Shown here: positions 54,466 through 63,920 of the stretch, piece by piece | How the letters are laid out: each line of letters opens with the position of its first letter | How positions within the stretch are numbered: the first letter of the stretch is position 1 | Assembly (NCBI RefSeq): GCF_042682545.1 | Contig: NZ_JBHUHQ010000041.1 | DNA: 64,000 bases | Strand: one strand, 5' to 3' | Origin: Ornithinibacillus salinisoli | GTDB lineage: Bacteria; Bacillota; Bacilli; Bacillales; Amphibacillaceae | Notes under the pieces: model-generated | What the model saw: the letters and a program-made list of their open reading frames with translations, nothing else | Databases searched by the model: none | Told to the model about the DNA's origin: nothing | Made by a program: the position numbers and the translations under genes

Positions 54466-55665
54466 ATGAAATTAAAACGTATGTTTATGATCATGTTAGT
54501 TGTAGTATGCATAGGTTTTCTAGCTGCTTGTGGAGATGAAGGGGCATCAGGAGATTCTGAGACGATTAAAGTCGGAGTCTTATTATCTCAAACAGGTGCT
54601 CTTGAAACCTATGGAGCGCAAACCCAAAGAGGTTTTGAATTAGGAATGGAGTATGCAACAGATGGCACAATGGAAGTAGCAGGAAAAAAGATCGAATACA
54701 TTTTTGAGGATACGGAGACAGATCCTACGGTTGCTCGACAAAAAGCATTAAGTCTTCTTGAAGATGAGGAAGTTGATATTCTTGTAGGCTCTTCCAGCTC
54801 GGGAGATACATTAGCAGTTACCCCATTAGCTGAAGAATATGAGACAGTAATGATCGTTGAACCAGCTGCTGCAGATAGTATCACCGGATCGGAATATAAT
54901 GATTATGTATTTAGAACAGCAAGAAATTCATCGCAGGATGCATTTGCGGCTGCGGCTGCAGTGGCTGGGGAAGGTGTCAAAATTGCAACGCTCGCCCCAG
55001 ACTATTCCTTTGGTCATGATGGTGCCAAAGCATTTATTGCTGCAGCGGAGGAGCTAGGAGCAGAGCTAGTGCTAGAGGAATATGCAGACCAAGCAGCAAC
55101 TGATTTTACCGCTAATATCCAAAAAATTATTGAAGCTGAACCTGATTATTTGTATGTTGTTTGGTCCGGAGCTAATACACCATGGAATCAGATAGTAGAC
55201 ATGAAAGTACAGGATCAAGGGATTAAGGTAACGACAGGTGTAGCTGATATTGCGACACTACCATCAATGTCCCCGCTAGTTGGTATGGAAGGTTTTACTC
55301 TTTATTATCACACATTGCCTGATAATGATGTGAACAACTGGTTAGTCGAAGAGCATAAGAAAAAATTTGACGGTGAAGTTCCAGATCTTTTCACAGCAGG
55401 TGGCATGAGTGCAGCAATTGCCGCTGTAGAAGCAATTGAAAAAACGGATGGGGATACGAGTGGTGAAGCGTTGATTGAGGTGATGGAAGGTATGAGTTTT
55501 GAAACACCTAAAGGTACCATGACGTTCCGTGAAGAGGACCATCAGGCGTTACAGGAAATGTACTCTGTTACGTTAGAAGAAAGTGATGAATTCGATTATC
55601 CTGTACCTGTTTTAAAGCGTGTGCTTACACCAGAAGAAACTGCACCACCAATTATGAATCAGTAA
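54466..55665 (+). CDS. ABC transporter substrate-binding lipoprotein (Liv type, type I fold)
   Basis: The 399-residue protein has a lipoprotein signal with LAAC (Cys22) and a periplasmic-binding fold of the branched-chain amino acid/amide/aromatic acid type: KVGVLLSQTGALETYGAQTQRGFEL and VDILVGSSSSGDTLAVTPLAEE. ATG 54466 follows AGGGGGA. Homologues bind leucine, urea, amides or aromatic acids; the adjacent CoA ligases suggest an organic acid ligand. It is the first gene of the importer block. Confidence 0.85.
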   Translation: MKLKRMFMIMLVVVCIGFLAACGDEGASGDSETIKVGVLLSQTGALETYGAQTQRGFELGMEYATDGTMEVAGKKIEYIFEDTETDPTVARQKALSLLEDEEVDILVGSSSSGDTLAVTPLAEEYETVMIVEPAAADSITGSEYNDYVFRTARNSSQDAFAAAAAVAGEGVKIATLAPDYSFGHDGAKAFIAAAEELGAELVLEEYADQAATDFTANIQKIIEAEPDYLYVVWSGANTPWNQIVDMKVQDQGIKVTTGVADIATLPSMSPLVGMEGFTLYYHTLPDNDVNNWLVEEHKKKFDGEVPDLFTAGGMSAAIAAVEAIEKTDGDTSGEALIEVMEGMSFETPKGTMTFREEDHQALQEMYSVTLEESDEFDYPVPVLKRVLTPEETAPPIMNQ

Positions 55666-55742
55666 GGTAATCATGGAGAACAATACCCTTGCCTTTGTCT
55701 GGTGAGGGTTTGTTCTACTTCATGTTAAAAAGGAGGAAAACG

Positions 55743-56516
55743 ATGGATGCTATCTTACAAACGAAGGAGTTAACCATTTCCTTTGGTGGTCACATTGCTG
55801 TCGATTCGGTATCTGTTCACATTCCAATGAAAAAGTTCACATCAATTATTGGACCAAATGGAGCTGGTAAAACTACTTTTTTTAATTTATTGAGCGGACA
55901 ATTATCTCCAACAAAAGGTTCTATTATTTATAAAGATAAAGACATCACGAAACACTCTGCAACAGAACGGACGCGTTTAGGAATAGGGAGATCGTTTCAA
56001 ATTACTAACGTGTTTCCCAATTTAACTGTTTTAGAAAATGTCCGTTTAGCGGTACAGTCCCAGGCTAAAGTACGCTATAACATGATTGCTCACTATCGGC
56101 ATTTTAAAAGCTTGGAGCAAAAGGCATACCAGCTATTAGAAAAAGTTTTTCTACAGGATAAAGCAGATTCGAAAGCAATTAATCTAGCACATGGAGAAAA
56201 AAGAAAACTAGAAATAGCAATGCTATTGGCCTTAGAAACAGAGATATTGCTATTAGATGAACCGACTGCGGGCATGTCATTGGAAGAGGTTCCGGCAATT
56301 ATCGACGTCATTAAACATATTAAACAACATGAAGATCGAACCATCGTTTTGATAGAACACAAGATGGATATGATTATGGATCTCTCAGATGAAGTACTTG
56401 TCCTATTTCATGGAGAATTATTAGCGAAAGGGACACCAGAGGAGATTGTTAAAAACGAAATGGTCCAATCTGCATATTTAGGAGGGATGTATGATGAAGA
56501 GGAACAGTTTACTTAA
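55743..56516 (+). CDS. Liv-type ABC transporter ATPase (LivG-like)
   Basis: The 257-residue ATPase has Walker A GPNGAGKTT, the LivG-specific insert around GRSFQITNVFPNLTVLENV, signature LAHGEKRKLEIAMLLA and Walker B ILLLDEPTAGMS. ATG 55743 is seven bases after AAGGAGG; the longer in-frame start is unsupported. Its last 26 bases overlap the next ATPase gene. Confidence 0.88.
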   Translation: MDAILQTKELTISFGGHIAVDSVSVHIPMKKFTSIIGPNGAGKTTFFNLLSGQLSPTKGSIIYKDKDITKHSATERTRLGIGRSFQITNVFPNLTVLENVRLAVQSQAKVRYNMIAHYRHFKSLEQKAYQLLEKVFLQDKADSKAINLAHGEKRKLEIAMLLALETEILLLDEPTAGMSLEEVPAIIDVIKHIKQHEDRTIVLIEHKMDMIMDLSDEVLVLFHGELLAKGTPEEIVKNEMVQSAYLGGMYDEEEQFT

Positions 56517-57207
56517 ATTAAATCAAGTAGAAGCATATATACAACAGTTTCATATTTTACATGATATAACATTTGAAGTTCCTAAAGGTGGGGTTACTGT
56601 ACTTCTTGGAAGAAATGGAGCGGGGAAAACAACAACATTACGAACGATAATGGGCCTTAATCCTGCATCCAATGGATCGATCGTTTTTAACGAACAAGAA
56701 ATTAGTAGTTTAAAGCCACACATGATTGCTAATCGAGGGATAGGATACGTTCCTGAAGACCAAGGCATTTTCGGAGACTTAACTGTAGGTGAAAATATTC
56801 GAGTTGCGATGAAAAAAGAGGATGAGGAAACGACGAATCGATTGGAATGGGTGCTCGAATTATTCCCTGACTTAAAAAAGTTCTGGACAAAACCTGGTGG
56901 GCAATTAAGTGGTGGTCAAAAGCAAATGCTGGCAATTGCTCGAGCGTATGTTAATGAAAATGAACTGCTATTAATTGATGAACCAAGTAAGGGGCTAGCT
57001 CCAATTATTGTTGAGAAAGTAATGGAATCGATACAACAAATGAAAGAGAAGACTACGATTTTATTAGTAGAACAGAATTTTTTAATGGCTAGTAAAATAG
57101 GGGATCAGTTTTATATTATCGATGATGGTCAAACGGTTCACGATGGTCAAATGACAGAATTAAAAGAAGATAAAGTGTTGATGAAGAAATACTTAGGCAT
57201 TTCCTAG
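56491..57207 (+). CDS. Liv-type ABC transporter ATPase (LivF-like)
   Basis: The 238-residue ATPase has Walker A GRNGAGKTT, LivF-type GYVPEDQGIFGDLTVGENI, signature LSGGQKQMLAIARA and Walker B LLLIDEPSKGLAP. The ribosome site GGAGGG lies within the 3' end of the LivG-like gene. It pairs with that ATPase to energise the importer. Confidence 0.88.
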   Translation: MMKRNSLLKLNQVEAYIQQFHILHDITFEVPKGGVTVLLGRNGAGKTTTLRTIMGLNPASNGSIVFNEQEISSLKPHMIANRGIGYVPEDQGIFGDLTVGENIRVAMKKEDEETTNRLEWVLELFPDLKKFWTKPGGQLSGGQKQMLAIARAYVNENELLLIDEPSKGLAPIIVEKVMESIQQMKEKTTILLVEQNFLMASKIGDQFYIIDDGQTVHDGQMTELKEDKVLMKKYLGIS

Positions 57208-57223
57208 GAAGGGGGACCTTGTT

Positions 57224-58084
57224 ATGGATTTAATATTTAGTTTACTGATTAATGGACTTGCAACAGGCATGTTAATATTCCTCCTTGCCGCCGGACTAAC
57301 ATTAATATTCGGATTAATGGATGTATTAAATTTTGCCCATGGAGGATTGTTTATTTGGGGAGCGTATAGTGGTGTATGGTTCTATCAAATGAGTAATAGT
57401 TTTCTATTTGCGATTATTGCTGCTATTGTTACCGGTTTGCTACTAGGTCTTATTACAGAAAAGCTCATCGTACGACCAGTGTATGGTAACCATGTACAGC
57501 AAATTTTAATTACACTAGGTTTTATGCTCGTTTTACAGGAATTAATAAAAGTAGTTTTTGGTCCAGATCAAAAAGCGGTATTTCCCCCTGACTGGTTACA
57601 AGGAAGTTTTATGGTTGGGGATATCGTCATTATAAAATATCGATTATTTATTATTGCTATTGGATTTCTTATTTTTTTCCTTACGCTATTTATTTTAAAA
57701 CGAACAAGAATCGGATTAATTGTTCGAGCAGGTGTTATGAATAAGGAAATGATCCAATCCTTAGGAATCAATATACGGTTTGTTTTTATGCTGGTGTTTA
57801 TGGTAGGAGCTGCTCTGGCTGCATTAAGTGGTTTATTACATGCTCCATACTCTGGAGTAATTTATGCTGAGATGGGATTAGAATTTTCGATTTTGGCGTT
57901 TATTGTAGTCGTTATCGGTGGAATGGGTAGCTTTACGGGGTCTTTGTTTGCAGCAATTTTAGTAGGTTTGGCTCAAGCATTCATGGCATATTATTTTCCA
58001 GCACTGTCCTTAGCTGTAAATATGCTACTCATGGCTATTGTTCTTATATTTAGACCACAAGGCTTGTTCAGGGTGAAGGGGTGA
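57224..58084 (+). CDS. Liv-type ABC transporter permease (LivH-like)
   Basis: The 286-residue permease has about eight helices and the LivH opening GLATGMLIFLLAAGLTLIFGLMDVLNFAHGG plus VIGGMGSFTGSLFAAILVG near the end. Ribosome site GGGGG. It is seven bases from the LivM-like gene. Confidence 0.87.
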   Translation: MDLIFSLLINGLATGMLIFLLAAGLTLIFGLMDVLNFAHGGLFIWGAYSGVWFYQMSNSFLFAIIAAIVTGLLLGLITEKLIVRPVYGNHVQQILITLGFMLVLQELIKVVFGPDQKAVFPPDWLQGSFMVGDIVIIKYRLFIIAIGFLIFFLTLFILKRTRIGLIVRAGVMNKEMIQSLGINIRFVFMLVFMVGAALAALSGLLHAPYSGVIYAEMGLEFSILAFIVVVIGGMGSFTGSLFAAILVGLAQAFMAYYFPALSLAVNMLLMAIVLIFRPQGLFRVKG

Positions 58085-58091
58085 GAAATAT

Positions 58092-59093
58092 ATGAATGTA
58101 CGTAGTATTGATAAGAGTACGTGGATCTACCTTGCAATTGCACTGTTGTTATTTATTGTTCCATTTATTGTAACCGGACGTAGCATGCAATTTATTATCA
58201 TCCAGATCTTTATTTTTGGAATCTTTGCTATGAGCTATGATTTACTACTTGGATTTACTGGCATTATTTCTTTTGGGCATGTCATGTTTTTTGGAATAGG
58301 TGCTTACTCAACTGCGGTGACATTGGACCGCTTTGATGCGACACTACCTTCACTATTACTTGGGGTACTGATTGCTTTGGTTATCGCAGCCATTGTTAGT
58401 TTTATAGTAGGTGTGCTAACCCTAAGGTTAAAAAGTCATTTTTATGCCATGTTGACTTTAGCATTAGCAGGTTTATTTTTAGTAGCAGCTGAAAAATGGC
58501 GATCGGTTACTGGAGGGAATGATGGCTTTACATTTCGACTTCCAGAGATAATTCGTGATTCACAAAGTCAGTACTTCCTCTGTTTAATTTCGTTAATTCT
58601 AATATTCTTTGGACTAAGACGTCTCACGAATTCGCCATTCGGTAAAGTATTAATGTCGATAAGGGAAAATGAACAGCGTACAGAATCATTGGGATATAAG
58701 GTATTACATTATAAAGTTATTGCAAGTGTGGTTTCTGGCGTCATTGCTAGTTTTGCTGGCGTTTTATATATTATTTCTCTACGTTTTGTGAATACGAGTG
58801 TATTTGCTACCGATGTAACGATCGATGTATTACTTATGACTATTATCGGTGGAGTAGGCACGTTAATTGGACCAATCATAGGTGCTGGATTGGTAGAGTT
58901 TGCTCATCATTGGTTATCTGGTTTATCTGAAGTACATTGGATTTTTGAACGATGGATCATTCTATACGGGACCGTTTATATTTTAGTAGTAATCTTTTTC
59001 CCATTAGGCATAGTCGGTACCATACAAGCGAAATTTTTTGGTAGAACGGTAACGAAAGGCATAAAAGATAATAGTAAAACAAAAGCAGGATAG
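58092..59093 (+). CDS. Liv-type ABC transporter permease (LivM-like)
   Basis: The 333-residue permease has about ten helices with LivM motifs: MSYDLLLGFTGIISFGHVMFFGIGAYSTA, KWRSVTGGNDGF and TIIGGVGTLIGPIIGAGLVE. It completes the importer (binding protein, two ATPases, two permeases) with no missing part. The next gene begins 13 bases later. Confidence 0.87.
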   Translation: MNVRSIDKSTWIYLAIALLLFIVPFIVTGRSMQFIIIQIFIFGIFAMSYDLLLGFTGIISFGHVMFFGIGAYSTAVTLDRFDATLPSLLLGVLIALVIAAIVSFIVGVLTLRLKSHFYAMLTLALAGLFLVAAEKWRSVTGGNDGFTFRLPEIIRDSQSQYFLCLISLILIFFGLRRLTNSPFGKVLMSIRENEQRTESLGYKVLHYKVIASVVSGVIASFAGVLYIISLRFVNTSVFATDVTIDVLLMTIIGGVGTLIGPIIGAGLVEFAHHWLSGLSEVHWIFERWIILYGTVYILVVIFFPLGIVGTIQAKFFGRTVTKGIKDNSKTKAG

Positions 59094-59106
59094 AGAGGTG
59101 TTAGGG

Positions 59107-60117
59107 ATGAATGCAATAGGAATTGTAAGCACAGGAACCTATATACCAGAACGACGTATGACTTCTCGTGAAATTGCTACCCGAGCAGGAATACCGTTAG
59201 AAGTTGTTGAACAGAAGCTAGGCATCATGGAAAAAACGATTCCTGGTAAGGATGATCATACAGCAGAAATGGGTACACGGGCAGCACAAGTAGCAATCCA
59301 AAAGGCAGGTATTGACCCGAAGCAAATTGATCTCGTTATATATATTGGAGAAGAGCATAAGGAATACCCGCTCTGGACCGCTGCTATTAAATTACAGCAT
59401 GATGTTGGAGCAGAAAATGCATGGGCATTTGATACGGCTTTAAGATGCGGAACAACCATCATGGCATTAAAGGTTGCGAAGGATATGATGATCGCGGATC
59501 CTAACATAAGCACCGTGTTACTTGCTGGTGGCTATCGAAATGTTGATTTTATCAATTATGAAAACCCACGTACGCGCTTTATGTATAATCTAGGCGCAGG
59601 TGGTGGTGCGATGGTATTGAAAAAAGGGCACTCGGAAAATTTACTGCTAGAATCACATTTGATTACAGACGGATCATTTTCAGAAGATGTGGTTGTTCCA
59701 GCTGGTGGGACAAAAAATCCAATATCTAAGGAATCACTGGATGCTGGATTATATCAGCTAGATGTGTTAGACCCCACCGGGATGAAGGAAAGATTAGAGC
59801 AAAAATCTATGAAGAATTTTATCACATGTATTGAACGTGCATTGCATAAAAGTGGTTATGAAAAAGAAGATATTGATTATGTAGCAATGTTGCACATGAA
59901 GCGATCAGCACATCGATATGTATTAGAACAATTAGGTGTAGACGAGGTAAAGTCTATTTATCTAGAAGATTACGGACATATTGGGCAAATGGATCAAATC
60001 ATATCTTTAGAACTTGCAGAACAACAAGGGAAATTAAAAAATGGTGACATTGTCGTTTTCGTTTCTGCAGGCATTGGCTATGCTTGGGGCGCGAATGTAA
60101 TAAAATGGGGAAAATAA
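59107..60117 (+). CDS. KAS III/HMG-CoA synthase-like thiolase-fold protein (copy 2)
   Basis: This 336-residue paralogue of the protein at 53385 shares GMKERL and the GYAWGANVIKW-type C-terminus. It keeps Cys at the nucleophile position (C114 in FDTALRCGTT) and the His (H263 in MLHMKRSAH), but the usual catalytic Asn is His291 in DYGHIGQMDQ. A Cys-His pair without Asn is seen in some acyltransferases and in PqsBC-type condensing enzymes. ATG 59107 is six bases after GAGAGGTG. It may form a heteromer with copy 1. Confidence 0.82.
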   Translation: MNAIGIVSTGTYIPERRMTSREIATRAGIPLEVVEQKLGIMEKTIPGKDDHTAEMGTRAAQVAIQKAGIDPKQIDLVIYIGEEHKEYPLWTAAIKLQHDVGAENAWAFDTALRCGTTIMALKVAKDMMIADPNISTVLLAGGYRNVDFINYENPRTRFMYNLGAGGGAMVLKKGHSENLLLESHLITDGSFSEDVVVPAGGTKNPISKESLDAGLYQLDVLDPTGMKERLEQKSMKNFITCIERALHKSGYEKEDIDYVAMLHMKRSAHRYVLEQLGVDEVKSIYLEDYGHIGQMDQIISLELAEQQGKLKNGDIVVFVSAGIGYAWGANVIKWGK

Positions 60118-60135
60118 TAAAGGGAGGTTTTACAA

Positions 60136-61044
60136 ATGTCATTAGCTGTTCATTTGAAGAAGGTAGCTTTACCGAATGGAGAGGAGATTGCTTATCGAGA
60201 GCGGGAAGGAGGAGAAGATATTGTTGTATTGGTTCATGGGAATATGACTTCTTCCGTTCATTGGGATTTAGTTTTGGAGAATCTGGACGAAAAATACAAG
60301 GTGTATGCGATTGATTTACGTGGATTCGGGGAGTCTAGCTATCATGAGCCAATTACAGCAATAAAGGATTTCTCTGATGATGTTAAGTTTTGGGTTGATG
60401 AACTTGGAATACGAGATTTTGCATTCGTAGGCTGGTCATTAGGAGGAACCGTATGTCAGCAGTTTTGTGCGGATTATCCAGGATATTGTGATCGGTTATT
60501 TTTACTCGCTTCAGGTTCGTCACGAGGGTATGCCTATTATGCAGCTGGTCCAGATGGAATGCCGGATCTAAATCATCGATTAGAAACAATGGAAGAAATG
60601 ATGAAAGACAGTAAACGAATGATGATTCAAGAGGCATATGACACAAAGAATTATGACCTGTTAAGGCAAATCTGGGATATGTTAATTTATCAACATCATA
60701 AACCTGATCCGGAACGTTATCAAAAATATGTGGAAGATATGACTACACAACGAAATCTAGCAGAATGCTATCAGGCTTTAAACATTTTTAATATAAGTAA
60801 TCAACATAACGGGCTTACAGCAGGAGAGGATAAGGTAAAACTTATAGATATTCCAGTCTGTATCGCTTGGGGAGAGCATGACATTGTTGTCACCAAACAG
60901 ATGACGGAGGAATTACGTGAAGACTTTGGTGATAAAGCGGATTATAAAGAATTAATAGGTTGTGGACATTCACCTATTATTGATGATTTGGAGCAGCTAT
61001 TAAAAGTGATGGAGAATTTTTTTACAGAAGCAGAAAATGTATAG
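60136..61044 (+). CDS. Alpha/beta hydrolase
   Basis: The 302-residue protein shows a complete catalytic triad: nucleophile Ser in GWSLGG, Asp in AWGEHDIVV and His in GCGHSP, with the oxyanion motif VHGNMTSS. A helical cap lies between about 150 and 220. It is likely a thioesterase or C-C/ester hydrolase acting on a pathway intermediate. Ribosome site GGGAGGT. It is co-directional and tightly packed with its neighbours. Confidence 0.85.
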   Translation: MSLAVHLKKVALPNGEEIAYREREGGEDIVVLVHGNMTSSVHWDLVLENLDEKYKVYAIDLRGFGESSYHEPITAIKDFSDDVKFWVDELGIRDFAFVGWSLGGTVCQQFCADYPGYCDRLFLLASGSSRGYAYYAAGPDGMPDLNHRLETMEEMMKDSKRMMIQEAYDTKNYDLLRQIWDMLIYQHHKPDPERYQKYVEDMTTQRNLAECYQALNIFNISNQHNGLTAGEDKVKLIDIPVCIAWGEHDIVVTKQMTEELREDFGDKADYKELIGCGHSPIIDDLEQLLKVMENFFTEAENV

Positions 61045-61072
61045 TAATTTTGGGGAAGGGAAGTTTTTATAG

Positions 61073-61816
61073 ATGAATAGGTTACAAGAGAAAGTGGCGA
61101 TTATCACAGGAGCTGCTAACGGTATTGGTCTTCAAGCAGCACGTACATTTGCGGATGAAGGTGCAACAGTTATTCTTGCCGATTTTGATGAAGTAAAAGG
61201 GATAGAAAGTGAGAAAGAACTAATTGATGCGGGTTTAAATTGTCAATTCATCCAAGTTAATGTCGCTGACAGAAAAAGTGTGGATGCTATGGTAGAAAAA
61301 GTAGCTGATAAATATGGAAAGATCGATATATTAATCAATAATGCAGGAATTACACGGGACGCTATGCTTTCCAAAATGACTTCCGAACAATTTCAACAGG
61401 TAATCGATGTGAATTTGACCGGTGTTTTCCATTGCACCCAAGCTGTCCTCCCTGCCATGGTTGCGCAAGGAAAAGGGAAGATAGTTAGTACTTCGTCAGT
61501 AACAGGTACATACGGCAATTTCGGTCAAACAAATTATGCAGCCGCAAAAGCTGGCATTATTGGAATGACGAAAACGTGGGCGAAAGAGTTGGGCCGTAAA
61601 GGGATCAATGTGAATGCGGTAGCTCCAGGTTTTACCCAAACAGCTATGGTTGCTGCAGTCCCAGAAAAAGTAATCGAGCAAATGAAGGCTCAAGTACCTA
61701 TGCAGCGATTAGGAAAGCCAGAGGATATAGCAAATGCGTATCTATTTCTAGCATCAGATGAATCCGATTATGTGAACGGCCATGTGTTACATGTTGATGG
61801 TGGGATTATGATGTAA
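61073..61816 (+). CDS. SDR reductase, FabG/PhaB-like
   Basis: The 247-residue classical SDR has the cofactor motif TGAANGIG, an Asp after strand 2 (ADFD) that suggests NAD(H) preference, NNAGITRDAML, the catalytic Ser/Tyr/Lys (STSSVTGTYGNFGQTNYAAAKAG) and the C-terminal VNGHVLHVDGGIMM. It should interconvert 3-oxoacyl and (R)-3-hydroxyacyl thioesters and complements the MaoC hydratase. A terminator follows. Confidence 0.87.
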   Translation: MNRLQEKVAIITGAANGIGLQAARTFADEGATVILADFDEVKGIESEKELIDAGLNCQFIQVNVADRKSVDAMVEKVADKYGKIDILINNAGITRDAMLSKMTSEQFQQVIDVNLTGVFHCTQAVLPAMVAQGKGKIVSTSSVTGTYGNFGQTNYAAAKAGIIGMTKTWAKELGRKGINVNAVAPGFTQTAMVAAVPEKVIEQMKAQVPMQRLGKPEDIANAYLFLASDESDYVNGHVLHVDGGIMM

Positions 61817-61824
61817 ATAACATA

Positions 61825-61866
61825 CGCTTGAATACGAGAATTGGGAATTCGTATTCGGGCGTTTTT
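61825..61866 (+). terminator. Rho-independent terminator
   Basis: A 13-bp stem with two G-U pairs (CGCTTGAATACGA / TCGTATTCGGGCG) is followed by five T residues. It separates the main operon from the second ligase gene. Confidence 0.8.
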
Positions 61867-62112
61867 GATTTAAGGTGAATGTTGGTTGGGCTGGGTTAGT
61901 GGGGGGACGAAATGGGGATTATATAATCGAGTAATTTTCAGTTTATCAGCGAACCCACCCTCGTCAGTGAAATTGTAACTCCCTTGTAACTCTTCCAATT
62001 TACAATAATAAAGGATATACACAATGTGCGATGTATATGCTGTCGCAGTATTCCTTATCCTGTTAGCCTAAACCCCACTGATTGAAGTTTCACTGTATAG
62101 GAGGAGTTGCGG

Positions 62113-63609
62113 ATGCATGCTAACTTAAACTGGCTAGAGTCTCGGATGAAAATATCTCCAGATCGAGAAGCAATTATTGATGCAGACACGAAAGATTCAT
62201 GGACATATAAACAGCTCTATGATCGTGCGGATATATTGGCAAATTATTTCATACATCAAGGTGTTCAAAAAGGTGATCGGGTAGCACTTTTAGTACCTAA
62301 CCATATCAGTTATCTTGATTTTATTTTTGCTTGCATGAAAATAGGGGCTATTTTTGTTCCATTAAATTGGCGGCTATCTGATGATGAATTGGAGTATGTG
62401 GTTAAGGATTGTTCACCGAAAATATTAGGAGTAAATAGCTCTTTCTTGAAAAAGCTAGCGAAAGCTGATAGCGATATCATTTTGCTAGAAATTCATCATA
62501 ATCATTATCTCGATAACTTTCTCAAGGAACGAAAGGCGCCTCCAATTGAATTACAAGAAACAGATCCACTTGCCATGATCTACACTGGAGGTACTACCGG
62601 GCGTCCTAAAGGGGTTGTGCTTAGCCATCGTTCAATTCTGTGGAATGCTCTTAATACAATCGTTAGCTGGAATCTAAGCGAAGATGATGTCACTTTAACT
62701 TGCTTACCAATGTTCCACACTGGAGGGCTAAATGTATATACCCTTCCGTTACTATTGATTGGTGGAAAAGTTGTTCTTTCTTCTTCCTTTCACGCAGAGA
62801 AGGCTGTAGCAGATTTATTACAATATAAATGTACCGTAGTCTTATTTGTTCCAACCATGTATCACTTGATCATTCAGACTCGCCAATTTCACGAAGCAAC
62901 CTTCCCTGACATGAAGGTTTTTGTATCAGGTGGCGCACCATGTCCACATAAAATATATGATGCCTTTCGTAAAAAAGGAATCGCTTTTAAAGAAGGGTAT
63001 GGATTAACGGAAGCGGGACCAAATAATTTTTATATTGATCCAAAGGACACAGAAAGAAAGCTCGGCTCGGTAGGAAAACCAATGCTATTTAATGATATAA
63101 AAATTGTAAGAGAAGATGGCTCAACTGCAGAATTACAGGAAGTAGGAGAATTACTAGTACGTGGATGTCACGCTTTCGAATATTATTGGAATAAGCAGCA
63201 AGAAACAAAGAAAACGATACAGCATGGCTGGGTACATACGGGAGATCTTGCGAGGCAGGATCGTGAAGGTTATGTATATATTGTTGGAAGAAAAAAAGAC
63301 ATGATTATTACCGGTGGTGAAAATGTCTATCCATTAGAGATCGAACATTGGCTAGAATCCCATGAAGCAATTGTAGAGGCGGCAGTTTTAGGACTACCTG
63401 ATGAGAAGTGGGGAGAAGTAGTCACTGCATTTGTTGTTGGAGAAAATATTAGTGAAGGTGAATTAAAAGCGTATTGCAGGGCTAAATTAACACGGTATAA
63501 AATACCGAAAAAGTTCTATTTTGTTAAGGAGCTTCCAAAAACACACGTAGGAAAGATTGATAAAACACGATTAAAAGAAAAGGCACGGGAAGATAGCAGG
63601 AGTTCCTAA
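62113..63609 (+). CDS. AMP-dependent acyl-CoA synthetase/ligase (copy 2)
   Basis: The 498-residue ANL enzyme has P-loop IYTGGTTGRPKGVVLSHRSI, EGYGLTEAGPNNF, the hinge YIVGRKKDMIITGGENVYPLEIE and catalytic Lys in KTHVGKIDKTR. It is clearly related to the ligase at 51478 and is similar in length. ATG 62113 is six bases after GGAGGAG. A terminator and 250 bases of non-coding sequence precede it, so it is probably transcribed separately but belongs to the same function. Confidence 0.86.
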   Translation: MHANLNWLESRMKISPDREAIIDADTKDSWTYKQLYDRADILANYFIHQGVQKGDRVALLVPNHISYLDFIFACMKIGAIFVPLNWRLSDDELEYVVKDCSPKILGVNSSFLKKLAKADSDIILLEIHHNHYLDNFLKERKAPPIELQETDPLAMIYTGGTTGRPKGVVLSHRSILWNALNTIVSWNLSEDDVTLTCLPMFHTGGLNVYTLPLLLIGGKVVLSSSFHAEKAVADLLQYKCTVVLFVPTMYHLIIQTRQFHEATFPDMKVFVSGGAPCPHKIYDAFRKKGIAFKEGYGLTEAGPNNFYIDPKDTERKLGSVGKPMLFNDIKIVREDGSTAELQEVGELLVRGCHAFEYYWNKQQETKKTIQHGWVHTGDLARQDREGYVYIVGRKKDMIITGGENVYPLEIEHWLESHEAIVEAAVLGLPDEKWGEVVTAFVVGENISEGELKAYCRAKLTRYKIPKKFYFVKELPKTHVGKIDKTRLKEKAREDSRSS

Positions 63610-63621
63610 ATTTAACTGAAG

Positions 63622-63762
63622 AGGCTGGAATAAAAGTAATTTTTCAAAGAAAAATCCAAACTATGATTCATTCTTCAATTAGAATTCGAGTCAGTTAGGA
63701 TTTTTCTTTTGGGTGTTTTCGTAATTTTTGTTGTTAATTATATAGAATGCGCAATAACTTAA
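63622..63762. repeat. Dispersed intergenic repeat, copy 2 (hairpin)
   Basis: It starts AGGCTGG and has the same long stem as copy 1 (AAAGAAAAATCC at 63646-63657 with GGATTTTTCTTT at 63698-63709), then matching sequence through TTAATTATATAGA. It is similar to 34756-34893. It may terminate the second ligase transcript. Confidence 0.75.
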
Positions 63763-63810
63763 TATGAGAAACGTAGTGAAGATTGAGAGTATATTTACTG
63801 AACCAAATCT

Positions 63811-63920
63811 CGCTCCAGAAATACACTTCGCTTTCCGCGGGCGGCTGGTGAGCCTCCTCGAACTCCGTTCTGCGGGGTCTCACCGATGCCTTTCCTCGAG
63901 GCTGCTGAAAAAGTCCAGAA
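63811..63920. repeat. GC-rich intergenic element
   Basis: The GC content rises sharply here (CTTTCCGCGGGCGGCTGG, CTGCGGGGTCTCACCG), with GGTGAG/CTCACC able to pair. It resembles the GC-rich CGCTTTCCGCGGG repeats scattered through Bacillaceae genomes (from memory). It ends in GAGGCTGCTGAAAAAGTC, which looks like an insertion-sequence end. Confidence 0.5.

Noticed and set aside
60084..60314. Plus-strand frame overlapping the start of the alpha/beta hydrolase
   Set aside because: It is out of frame with two well-supported genes and has no protein-like pattern.
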